DNA from: Colimorpha sp045597945
GTDB taxonomy: Bacteria > Bacteroidota > Bacteroidia > Bacteroidales > P3
Assembly: GCA_045597945.1 (NCBI GenBank)
Contig: JAZLLD010000009.1
Span: 1 to 35,100, forward strand
Direction: 5' to 3'
Length of the DNA stretch: 35,100 nucleotides
Below the pieces are notes generated by a model that was given only the letters and a program-made list of their open reading frames with translations, was not told the origin of the DNA and did no database searches. Shown in pieces: positions 1 through 6,890 of the stretch. How positions within the stretch are numbered: position 1 is the stretch's first letter; every line of letters starts with the position of its first letter. The position numbers and the translations under genes are program-made.

Positions 1-36
1 ACTTTAGCCGGAACCCATTATTCAACATTGAAACAC

Positions 37-169
37 GCCTCGGCCCGTGAGGGTCGCGGCTTTGTATTTGACAGTCAGTTGCCGGACTATTTGAGGCGGC
101 GGAACTGGCAGGTGAAGTGACGCATGAGCTCAGCTTCCCAGGTGATTTCGAGACCACGGGTGATGGTTT
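37..169. repeat. Left copy of a 133-bp direct repeat containing the tnaA 3' end
   Basis: Matches 1872-2004 with only two mismatches. The copy comprises a terminator-like hairpin, the stop codon and the last 27 codons of tryptophanase (minus strand, stop at about 87). Homology stops abruptly at both ends: at 169/2004 the intact tnaA reading frame continues on the right while the left copy changes to unrelated sequence. One mismatch (57, c for a) breaks a base pair in the terminator stem. It is a gene-end remnant, not a functional tnaA. Together the two copies flank the ATPase gene. Confidence 0.9.
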
Positions 170-472
170 TTATCCTCCGGGATGTTCTAACCACTTGCCG
201 TTTAGTCGTATTTTATAATCCGACTAAATGTACTATAAGGATTTTCAATCCGCATTAATCATCAAATTATTTGATTCGGTACTAACGGATGTTCTCTATG
301 TTTGGGTCGAATTTCGTAAAGAGGACATCATCTATGTGCCTGCGGTAAATACTGCCGTAGGCGCTACTATGCCAAATTCTTGCCGTCAATCCGCTTGCCT
401 GGCGACGTGAATCAATAGAGGATATAAATAGGCAGCAACAATCAACCATCATTAGCCTTAATAGCGCACTTT

Positions 473-570
473 CTATTCCGAAAAATTATTGAAAATTTGG
501 AGTGCTATTCCGAAAATTACTGAATTTTTCGGAGTAGCACTCCGAATATTCATGATTTTATAGAGTGTTA
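473..570. repeat. Three degenerate 32-33 bp direct repeats upstream of the ATPase
   Basis: Units begin at 473, 505 and 538. Units 1 and 2 start ctATTCCGAAAA and end GGAGT; unit 3 is more diverged (caCTCCGAATATT ... AGAGTG). The array ends about 70 bp before the ATPase -7 box. The degraded ATPase locus at 20421-20505 has the same arrangement of three units at 33-bp spacing, although the unit sequence differs. The arrays may be operator sites; this is inferred from position only. Confidence 0.65.
499..543. repeat. 18-bp inverted repeat (one mismatch)
   Basis: The left arm GGAGTGCTATTCCGAAAA (499-516) pairs with 526-543 with a single mismatch and a 9-nt loop. It overlaps units 1 and 2 of the direct-repeat array, so each repeat boundary is also a dyad. 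No T-run follows on either strand, so it is not a simple terminator. Confidence 0.8.
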
Positions 571-638
571 TATTGTTGTAATTCAATTAAAAGACTAAAA
601 TTATTATTTTAAATACTCAATAATTGATAAAAAAGTAG

Positions 639-646
639 TATTTTTG
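639..646 (+). promoter_or_regulatory. Bacteroidota -7 box (TATTTTTG) of the ATPase gene
   Basis: TATTTTTG followed by CAAAA matches the Bacteroidota -7 consensus TAnnTTTG. A clear TTTG -33 element is not visible. The box includes the TTG at 644 that would otherwise be an upstream start codon, which argues that translation begins at the ATG at 677. Confidence 0.6.
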
Positions 647-676
647 CAAAAAATAGTAACAGGTCTTTTTGATGTT

Positions 677-1825
677 ATGTATAACCGTATTGTAGATTTA
701 TCAATTGTAGATGGTGACAGCGTGTTCGTCTTTGGTGCCCGTCAAACAGGCAAGTCAACTTTGCTGATGGAACGTTATCCCGATGCTACTTGGTATGATT
801 TGTTGGATGGCAAAACGCTAGAACGTCTAAGTCGCAACCCGGATTTATTGAGCCAAGAGCTGTCTATGTTGCCCGACAATAGCCTGGTGGTGATTGACGA
901 GGTTCCTTTACTGCCTGGACTCCTCAACGAAGTGCATCGGTTGATAGTGCGCAAGAATCTGCGTTTTATCCTCTGTGGAAGCAGTGCTAGAAAGCTGAAG
1001 CGGCAAGGTATCAATACCTTAGGCGGAAGAGCGATACCGATAAGATTATTTCCATTGGTAAGTGCTGAAATCCCTGATTTTGATTTGATAAGGGCCGTCA
1101 ACCAAGGTCTTTTACCCCGACATTATATGGCCACACCGGATGTTGCATGGCGGAGAATGCAGGCCTACATCGGAGTGTATCTAAAGGAAGAGATAAAGGC
1201 GGAGTCGTTGGTGCGCAACCTGCAAGCTTTCAACCGGTTTATGGAAGTAGCTGCGCTGACCGATGGAGAAATGGTTAACTATAGCAATATTGCTAACGAC
1301 TGTGGCATAGACTCAAAGACTGTCAAAGAGTACTTCGCCATATTAGAAGAGACCTTGGTGGGTTATATGATACCCGCATATCAAAAGGCTGTTAAACGCA
1401 AATTGCGCCAGTCACCCAAGTTCTATTATTTTGATGTCTGCATACCCAACTATCTCCTAGGTAGGAAGGCTTTAGTGCCTGGCTCTGCTGATTTTGGCCA
1501 TGCCTTTGAGCACTTGATTATCCAAGAATTGATAGCTTATCTCAGCTATCGAAATATTGAGAATGCTCTTAGCTATTGGCACACCTATTCGGAGCACGAG
1601 GTCGATGCTGTCCTGGGTGACGCACAAGTGGCCATAGAAATCAAATCATCCAATCAAGTACAAGCACGTCAATTGTCGGGCCTCAGACTCTTCAAAGAAG
1701 AACATCCAGAAGCGCGACTTATTGTAGTATCATTGGATGCCAAGCCCAGGCAACTAAATGATATAGAGATATACCCTGCCACCATTTTCCTACAGAAACT
1801 ATGGAATGATGAGATTTTGAAATAG
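677..1825 (+). CDS. AAA family ATPase with C-terminal DUF4143-like domain
   Basis: A 382-residue protein of the AAA_14 plus DUF4143 architecture, which is abundant and multi-copy in Bacteroidales. Its cellular role is not established. Walker A is GARQTGKS (20-27) and Walker B is LVVIDE (70-75). A GSSARKLKR segment corresponds to sensor 1 and the C-terminal arginine region. The C-terminal part has E308-x-D310 and E321-I-K323, the spacing of a PD-(D/E)XK nuclease-like core. The frame is open upstream to a TTG at 644, but that codon lies inside the -7 box, so I chose ATG 677. The gene is on the opposite strand to its neighbours and is bracketed by the duplicated tnaA 3' ends, which suggests it arrived by insertion or local duplication. 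Catalytic activity is inferred from motifs only. Confidence 0.9.
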   Translation: MYNRIVDLSIVDGDSVFVFGARQTGKSTLLMERYPDATWYDLLDGKTLERLSRNPDLLSQELSMLPDNSLVVIDEVPLLPGLLNEVHRLIVRKNLRFILCGSSARKLKRQGINTLGGRAIPIRLFPLVSAEIPDFDLIRAVNQGLLPRHYMATPDVAWRRMQAYIGVYLKEEIKAESLVRNLQAFNRFMEVAALTDGEMVNYSNIANDCGIDSKTVKEYFAILEETLVGYMIPAYQKAVKRKLRQSPKFYYFDVCIPNYLLGRKALVPGSADFGHAFEHLIIQELIAYLSYRNIENALSYWHTYSEHEVDAVLGDAQVAIEIKSSNQVQARQLSGLRLFKEEHPEARLIVVSLDAKPRQLNDIEIYPATIFLQKLWNDEILK

Positions 1826-1863
1826 CCAACACGAATCAATAGCATTATTTGATGATGAAATAA

Positions 1864-1899
1864 CAAAAAAAGCCTCGGCCCGTGAGGGTCGAGGCTTTG
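1864..1899 (-). terminator. Terminator of tnaA, probably bidirectional
   Basis: AGCCTCG and CGAGGCT form a 7-bp stem at 1871-1896, extended inside by CCC/GGG around GTGA. Seven A residues at 1864-1870 give a U-run for minus-strand transcription leaving tnaA. Three Ts on the other side may also serve the convergent ATPase gene. Confidence 0.85.
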
Positions 1900-2004
1900 T
1901 ATTTGGCAGTCAGTTGCCGGACTATTTGAGGCGGCGGAACTGGCAGGTGAAGTGACGCATGAGCTCAGCTTCCCAGGTGATTTCGAGACCACGGGTGATG
2001 GTTT
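1872..2004. repeat. Right copy of the 133-bp direct repeat (native tnaA 3' end)
   Basis: Partner of 37-169, offset by 1835 bp, with two mismatches. This copy is continuous with the intact tnaA gene and keeps the better terminator stem, so it is probably the original. Confidence 0.9.
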
Positions 2005-3298
2005 CGCGGCGGTCGTAAACGTTCTTAAGAGCGGCAGCGATAACGTCCATGTGGTTGTTGGTGTAAACACGACGGGGGATGCAGAGGCGTACGAAGTCGA
2101 GGCCACCGAAGCGGTTCTCGCGGGTCACGGGGTCGCGGTCAGCGAGGACGTAACCGATTTCGCAAGCGCGGACACCACTTTCGAGGTAGAGCTCGCAAGT
2201 GAGGGTCTGAGCGGGGAACTCTTCCTTAGGCACGTTGGTGAGGATCTTGTCGGCATCAACGAAGATAGCGTGACCACCAGCAGGACGCTGATAGGGGATG
2301 CCATACTCGTCGAGTTTCTTAGCGAGGTATTCAACCTGCTTAACGCGGGTCTCAACCATATCGAACTCAAGGTTCTCACGCAGGCCAACTGCGAGAGCGT
2401 CCATGTCGCGGCCGTTCATACCACCATAGGTGAGGAAGCCCTCGAAGGGGATAGCGAAAGCCTTAGCAGCTTCGTACCAGTCCTCTTTGCGGGTAGCGAT
2501 GAAACCACCCATGTTGACGAGACCGTCCTTTTTAGCAGACATGGTCATGCTGTCAGCATAGCTGAACATCTCAGCGCAGATCTCAGCGATGGTCTTGTCG
2601 GCATAGCCTTCTTCGCGGGTCTTGATGAAGTAAGCGTTCTCGATGAAGCGAGCGGAGTCGATATTGACGGGAACATTGTATTTGTGGCAGAGTTCGCAGG
2701 TCTCGCGGATGTTCTTCATGCTAACGGGCTGACCACCAACGGTGTTGTTGGTAACGGTGAGGATCATCACGGGCACATTGCCGGGGTTCTCTTTCAGCAC
2801 CTTCTCGAGGAGTTCGAGGGAGACATTGCCCTTGAAGGGGATTTCGAGCTGGGTGTCTTTAGCCTCGGGGATGGTGACATCGATAGCCTTAGCTTTGCGG
2901 AACTCGATGTGGCCCTTGGTGGTGTCGAAATGAGCGTTGCCGGGCACAACCATACCTTCCTTAACGATAGCGGAGAAGAGAACGTTCTCAGCAGCACGAC
3001 CCTGGTGGGTAGGAATCACATAGGGGAAGCCGGTGATGCCGGTGACGGTGTCCTTGAAGTTGTAGAAAGAACGAGCGCCGCCGTAGCTCTCATCGCCCAT
3101 CATCATAGCAGCCCACTGACGGTCGGACATAGCGCCGGTACCGGAGTCGGTCAGAAGGTCGATGTAGACATAGTCGCTCTTGAGCATGAAAATGTTCTGT
3201 TTAGCTTCTTCGAGCCATTTTTCGCGTTGTTCGCGAGTGGATTTCTTAAGAGGTTCAACCATCTTAATTTTCCACGCTTCAGCAAAAGGTAATTCCAT
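1922..3298 (-). CDS. tnaA: Tryptophanase (tryptophan indole-lyase)
   Basis: PLP-dependent beta-eliminating lyase that splits L-tryptophan into indole, pyruvate and ammonia in the cytosol. At 458 residues it has about the family's full length. Diagnostic segments are Q(99)GRAAE in the cofactor region, the NNTVGGQPVS motif (184-193), NIDSARFIENAY (212-223, with the PLP-binding Asp), and MSAKKDGL (253-260), which holds the Schiff-base lysine (K256 or K257). The frame is open 15 codons further upstream, but that extension resembles no family N-terminus, and MELPFAEAW at 3298 is a normal tryptophanase start. The gene is monocistronic, with its own promoter about 200 bp upstream, a leader ORF and a terminator. 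No tryptophan permease gene is adjacent. Confidence 0.97.
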   Translation of the reverse strand: MELPFAEAWKIKMVEPLKKSTREQREKWLEEAKQNIFMLKSDYVYIDLLTDSGTGAMSDRQWAAMMMGDESYGGARSFYNFKDTVTGITGFPYVIPTHQGRAAENVLFSAIVKEGMVVPGNAHFDTTKGHIEFRKAKAIDVTIPEAKDTQLEIPFKGNVSLELLEKVLKENPGNVPVMILTVTNNTVGGQPVSMKNIRETCELCHKYNVPVNIDSARFIENAYFIKTREEGYADKTIAEICAEMFSYADSMTMSAKKDGLVNMGGFIATRKEDWYEAAKAFAIPFEGFLTYGGMNGRDMDALAVGLRENLEFDMVETRVKQVEYLAKKLDEYGIPYQRPAGGHAIFVDADKILTNVPKEEFPAQTLTCELYLESGVRACEIGYVLADRDPVTRENRFGGLDFVRLCIPRRVYTNNHMDVIAAALKNVYDRRETITRGLEITWEAELMRHFTCQFRRLK

Positions 3299-3365
3299 GG
3301 TATTTGAAATTAAATGGTTATAAATAAAATAAATTGGATACAATTTTATGCTTTTTGCCTAATGC

Positions 3366-3409
3366 AAAAAGGGCAACTGACCACAGGGAGCAAAGCTCGA
3401 CCTATGGCC
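3366..3409 (-). promoter_or_regulatory. Hairpin in the tnaA leader, attenuator-like
   Basis: On the minus strand GGCCATAGG (TC bulge) GAGC, a TTT loop, and GCTCCCTGTGGTC form a 13-bp stem with two G-U pairs (3379-3409). A run of five Ts follows at 3366-3370, about eight nucleotides after the stem, so it is not an ideal intrinsic terminator. The stem begins at the last base of the leader ORF stop codon, so a ribosome stalled there would block it. Regulation is inferred. Confidence 0.55.
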
Positions 3410-3489
3410 TACAAACAGTCGTAAACATCTCTCTTCTTGATATTTAAGAAGCTGCAGAGAATGTAGAGATATGAACTATTTGTCTTCAT
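3409..3489 (-). CDS. Possible 26-residue leader peptide of tnaA
   Basis: An ATG about six nucleotides after the predicted transcription start opens a 26-codon ORF (MKTNSSYLYILCSFLNIKK, then seven more residues ending Asp-Cys-Leu) with a TAG stop at 3409-3411. Enterobacterial tnaA is preceded by the TnaC arrest peptide of 24 residues. The I-C-x-F-x-N-I-K spacing faintly recalls TnaC (ICVTSKWFNID), but the essential Trp of TnaC is absent and no homology can be claimed. There is no Shine-Dalgarno, which is normal in this phylum. The ORF may be accidental, but its placement between promoter and hairpin is suggestive. Confidence 0.35.
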   Translation of the reverse strand: MKTNSSYLYILCSFLNIKKRDVYDCL

Positions 3490-3501
3490 ATTTTGATTTT
3501 G

Positions 3502-3533
3502 CAAAATTACACTTTTTTTTTCATATACACAAA
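3502..3533 (-). promoter_or_regulatory. Promoter of tnaA (TTTG, 20 nt, TAATTTTG)
   Basis: On the minus strand TTTG at 3530-3533 and TAATTTTG at 3502-3509 are separated by 20 nt, fitting the Bacteroidota consensus TTTG-N19-21-TAnnTTTG. The expected start is near 3495, giving a leader of about 200 nt before the tnaA ATG. Confidence 0.75.
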
Positions 3534-3606
3534 TAACTTTTTACAAATTTCGCATGGACGGTTCCGACACCCGCACTTTTGGGTCTGAAACAAAGCCTAT
3601 GAAAAC

Positions 3607-3638
3607 AAAAAAGCAAGAGTCCCGTTGAGACTCTTGCT
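3607..3638 (-). terminator. Intrinsic terminator of the Ser/His-rich protein gene
   Basis: AGCAAGAGTC and GACTCTTGCT form a perfect 10-bp stem (3612-3621, 3629-3638) with a 7-nt loop, followed on the minus strand by six Ts. It lies 36 bp after the stop codon at 3674. Confidence 0.9.
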
Positions 3639-3673
3639 ATAGTAAGATAACTTAGTATAATGATCAAAAATTG

Positions 3674-4723
3674 CTACTTGTCGGCTTCGTAGATGTAGAG
3701 TTGGCCATCGGAATAGAGGAAGAGGAGAGCATCTTTGTCGCGTTTCTTCATAATCCAGCAACCGCCATTCTGTGCGTCAACTTCCATCTTGCAATATTTG
3801 CGGCTGACCTGCTGTTCAGCAAGGAGTTTATCGCTCTGGTCGTAGATTTGGATGTAGGTATGGCCATCGGGGTCGTTGACCAGTGCATACATATAGTCGC
3901 CATTGACTGCGTAGGTGATAAGGTCCATCTTGTAGGTATCGTGAACATATCTTCTTACGACAACAACATCTGTCACATGATAATCGTACCAATAGCTATT
4001 GCAGTAGAGCCAGAAGCCAGGCCAGTAGTAGTGATGGTAGCAGCAAGGATCCCAGTAGATTGGGTGGCAGTGCACCATGCAGTGATGATGAGGATGATAG
4101 AAGTAGGGAGCAGGATGCATTGGATGATGCGAGGGAGGCATCGGTCCGTTGGGATGACCGGGGCGAGCATATCCACCTTCGGGGGTAGGAGCCACGCCGC
4201 TAGGACGTCCGCTGCCCAGACTGCTGCTACGAGAGCTTTCGGTCATACCTGAACGGCTACGGATCTGACCGGGGACGCTACCTGTGCGAGAAACACTTCT
4301 ATCGTTGGTATTTCTTTGTACATTGCTAACACCAGTATTGCTAGAGCTTCTAGGAGTATAGCTACCACGGCTACCAGAGTAGCTTTCGCTGGAACGACTG
4401 CCAGAATAGCTGCTGCTAGAGGAACGACTCGGCGAAGAGTAGCTGCTGGAGGAGCGACTAGGCGAGGAATAGCTGCTAGAGCGACTAGGCGAGGAATAGC
4501 TGCTGGAAGAACGGCTGCTGGAATAGCTGCTAGAGGAACGGCCACTTGAGTAACTGCCGCCGGAATATCCACCAGAGGAACGGCCACCGCCGGAATAGCT
4601 ACCGCCGCTGCTATGGCTGGAACCGCCACCACTGCGGCCACCGCCGCCACGCTGTGCATAAACTGGAGTGGCAACAAGGGCAACTCCCAAAAGAACCATG
4701 CTTATTAAACGAGACATTTTCAT
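3674..4723 (-). CDS. Secreted Ser/Gly/Tyr-rich and His-rich protein, function unknown
   Basis: A 349-residue protein I do not recognise. It starts with a signal peptide (MKMSRLISMVLLGVALVATPVYA, cleavage before QRGGGG). Residues about 25-175 are low-complexity, with G/S runs and repeated SRSSSSYSS-type units. Next comes a Pro/His-rich stretch (HPMHP, YHPHHHC, CHPIYWDPCCYHHYYW, about 195-235) with clustered His, Cys and aromatic residues that could bind metal. The C-terminal 110 residues look like a folded beta domain with a repeating hydrophobic pattern (YMYALVNDPDG, LYIYEADK). It is probably exported to the periplasm or cell surface. There is no lipobox and no T9SS domain. The gene is a single unit with its own terminator and a promoter that resembles that of the DUF4476 gene. 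Confidence 0.8.
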   Translation of the reverse strand: MKMSRLISMVLLGVALVATPVYAQRGGGGRSGGGSSHSSGGSYSGGGRSSGGYSGGSYSSGRSSSSYSSSRSSSSYSSPSRSSSYSSPSRSSSSYSSPSRSSSSSYSGSRSSESYSGSRGSYTPRSSSNTGVSNVQRNTNDRSVSRTGSVPGQIRSRSGMTESSRSSSLGSGRPSGVAPTPEGGYARPGHPNGPMPPSHHPMHPAPYFYHPHHHCMVHCHPIYWDPCCYHHYYWPGFWLYCNSYWYDYHVTDVVVVRRYVHDTYKMDLITYAVNGDYMYALVNDPDGHTYIQIYDQSDKLLAEQQVSRKYCKMEVDAQNGGCWIMKKRDKDALLFLYSDGQLYIYEADK

Positions 4724-4730
4724 AATGTAA

Positions 4731-4737
4731 CTCCTTT
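4731..4737 (-). promoter_or_regulatory. Strong Shine-Dalgarno AAAGGAG
   Basis: AAAGGAG sits seven nucleotides before the ATG at 4723. Such a strong site is uncommon in this window, where most genes have A/T-rich leaders. It supports the chosen start and suggests high expression. Confidence 0.7.
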
Positions 4738-4801
4738 CTATTAATAATTCTTGTTTTTACTTTTTCGTTAATCAGACTTTTTGTGTCTTTTTTTGTTGAT
4801 G

Positions 4802-4851
4802 CAAAAGTACAAAGATATTCCGAGGAAAAATCCAGTTTTTCTCCATATTTT
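4802..4851 (-). promoter_or_regulatory. Promoter region of the Ser/His-rich protein gene
   Basis: The minus strand has TACTTTTG (4802-4809) followed by CA as a -7 box; an overlapping TATCTTTG lies just upstream. An AAAATATGGAG element at 4841-4851 is 31 bp upstream of the -7 box. The same element with nearly the same spacing occurs before the DUF4476 gene at 22892-22904. Confidence 0.6.
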
Positions 4852-4919
4852 TCCTCTTTTCTCCTAAATCACATCTAGATTATTGAATATCTTGTAATTA
4901 TGAATTTACATTCAAACGA

Positions 4920-6785
4920 TTAAAAATTGATTTTTTTGTCGGAAAGGACAATTTTCATCATACAATTTTTGCAGTCGAACTGCAGCTGGAACCAATTTTT
5001 GTTGTTTCGCAGATAGAGCGGACCATCGGGCAAGGCCTTCTTGGCGGGCTTGCGATTCTTGCCCATGAGGCAGGAACCCAACTCAAAGCGAATACAATAT
5101 TTAGTGGTCATGAGAGGCTTCCCAGGGTAATCCAAAGTCTTCTCAAGTCCATATTCAAGCGCCTGCACACCATGACGGCGATAAAACTGTTCAGCCGTTG
5201 CATTGAGTATGTTGGCACGATAATCCAGCCGTTGCTCAAAATAAGGAACTGTGTTGGCTTGCCGCTCGGACAATGAATTGCTATGGCCGCGATGATCCAG
5301 GTGGTATTGCTGGCGTTTGGCTTCGAGTTTTGCTACTGCGTCGCGCCTGATCTCGTTGAGCACCGATGCCGGAAGGAAATAAACCTCATCACAACGATTC
5401 TTATAATCAGCTATCGCGAATACAGTGCCACCCAATTTAGAAAGCTGAGTCTGCAACTGCTCTATAGCCCGCTCTCTGTTCTGCGCCAAGCCCTGCTCGC
5501 AACAATATGTGGCCTGCAGTTCGACACCATCCTCATCAACAAAATCAAAAACCATCTTGTTGCCAACATTTGAGACTTGAAGACTAAGACCAATTTTGCG
5601 GCTACTTGTTTTACCTTGCAGTTGTTTTTCAAAAGCCTGGTCGTTATTCCGCCAAAGCTGGGTTCCCACAGCCAGACTATCCGCCATTCGGTTGGGTTGG
5701 AACATATTGCCCTGCACATGATTGACAAAGAATCCTTCAAGCACCCCCTGCGGATTGAAATAGCAAAGGCCGTCGCCTGCAGTTAGTACGGCATCGCATT
5801 TGACAGTGATATTGTTACGATCGATTTTGGAAACCACTCCAATCTTCTTGCCCAGAGACTTCTGAGTGCTCATCGTGGCCATGGGCTTGCGCTCCTGGAG
5901 GAAATAATCGGTAAATCCGCGATTGAAAGTCTTCTCCAAGTCGGGCATGAAATAGAATTCACAACGGCCAGAAGATGCTGGCTGACAATCGGTTCTACCC
6001 AACATAATATCATCCAGCAGCTGGCGGTAATATGCCGTCACATTCTTCACATAACCCATATCCTTCAGTCGGCCCTCAATTTTAAAGGAGGTAATACCGG
6101 CATCAATCATATTCTCCAACTGTCGGGCAGCCGAGAAATCTTTTAGCGAAAGGAGATGCTCGGATTTGCGCAACAAATTGCCCTGCTCGTCATAGAGGTC
6201 GTATGTTGAGCGACACGGCTGTCCACAACATCCGCGGTTGCCACTACGCTGGCTGAGATATTGACTCATATAGCACTGCCCACTATAACTCACACACAGA
6301 GCCCCCTGTACAAAGGCTTCCAGATCCACTTGAGTGTTCCGTCTGATTTCGGCCATCTGCTCTAGCGAAGTCTCACGGGCCAGAATCACACGGCTGAAAC
6401 CAACTTTCTCCATGAACTGAATTCGCTCAAGCGAAGCGTTGTGCATCTGCGTACTGGCGTGAAGCTCAATCGGTGGCAGCTCGCACTCAAGCAGACCCAT
6501 ATCCTGCATAATCACAGCATCGACACCCGCCTCATACAAATCATTTATAAGCTTTACCGCAGCATCCAATTCATTGTCGAACAACAAGGTATTAACCGTC
6601 GCAAATACTTTGGACCGATACACATGGGCATATCTGGCCAGCCGCTCGATGTCGCTCACCGAGTTGCCCACCGCCACACGGGCACCAAAACTCTGCGGAC
6701 CAATATACACGGCATCCGCGCCATGATTGATGGCCTCGCAGCCTTGTTCATAGTTCTTAGCCGGTGAAAGTAGTTCAAGTTGCAT
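4920..6785 (-). CDS. Peptidase U32 family protein, RlhA type
   Basis: A 621-residue U32 family protein with a long C-terminal extension (DUF3656-like), the size and layout of E. coli RlhA, which makes 5-hydroxycytidine in 23S rRNA. The shorter TrhP relatives act on tRNA U34. The U32 signature is at 156-173 (EAFVQGALCVSYSGQCYM). Cys164, Cys171, Cys187 and Cys191 match the four-cysteine set that holds an Fe-S cluster in characterised members. The N-terminal TIM-barrel begins MQLELLSPAKNYEQG, which is typical and fixes the start. The C-terminus has another Cys pair (DCKNC). The gene is transcribed alone; yifB lies upstream on the same strand, 105 bp away. Assignment to rRNA rather than tRNA substrate is inferred from length. 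Confidence 0.9.
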   Translation of the reverse strand: MQLELLSPAKNYEQGCEAINHGADAVYIGPQSFGARVAVGNSVSDIERLARYAHVYRSKVFATVNTLLFDNELDAAVKLINDLYEAGVDAVIMQDMGLLECELPPIELHASTQMHNASLERIQFMEKVGFSRVILARETSLEQMAEIRRNTQVDLEAFVQGALCVSYSGQCYMSQYLSQRSGNRGCCGQPCRSTYDLYDEQGNLLRKSEHLLSLKDFSAARQLENMIDAGITSFKIEGRLKDMGYVKNVTAYYRQLLDDIMLGRTDCQPASSGRCEFYFMPDLEKTFNRGFTDYFLQERKPMATMSTQKSLGKKIGVVSKIDRNNITVKCDAVLTAGDGLCYFNPQGVLEGFFVNHVQGNMFQPNRMADSLAVGTQLWRNNDQAFEKQLQGKTSSRKIGLSLQVSNVGNKMVFDFVDEDGVELQATYCCEQGLAQNRERAIEQLQTQLSKLGGTVFAIADYKNRCDEVYFLPASVLNEIRRDAVAKLEAKRQQYHLDHRGHSNSLSERQANTVPYFEQRLDYRANILNATAEQFYRRHGVQALEYGLEKTLDYPGKPLMTTKYCIRFELGSCLMGKNRKPAKKALPDGPLYLRNNKNWFQLQFDCKNCMMKIVLSDKKINF

Positions 6786-6890
6786 TAGTTCTTAAATTTA
6801 CAAAGTATTATTGTTCAGACAAATCATTTCTATATTTCACCTTACAGCCTAAAATCAAGTGGTTTCCCTATGGATTCAAAACCACAGACC

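Larger units (their letters stand above)
170..638. other. Intergenic region with several inverted repeats, no convincing gene
   Basis: No credible coding sequence. A 60-codon ORF at 228-410 has no recognisable features. The stretch contains an 8-bp perfect inverted repeat (201-208 with 221-228), a 10-bp one with one mismatch (288-297 with 320-329), a short hairpin (338-362), and then the repeat array and long inverted repeat described separately at 473-570. These structures could be part of a structured RNA or the remains of an element. I cannot assign a function. Confidence 0.5.

Noticed and set aside
228..410. 60-codon ORF before the ATPase
   Set aside because: No conserved features, no promoter in phase, and it spans the inverted repeats.
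473..570. Insertion-sequence terminal repeats
   Set aside because: There is no transposase in the region and no matching partner end on the other side of the ATPase; the units are tandem.
1952..3292. A 446-codon open frame on the plus strand across tnaA
   Set aside because: It lies antisense to a full-length tryptophanase with all motifs; its composition (Val/Glu/His-rich) is what the complement of tnaA codons gives.
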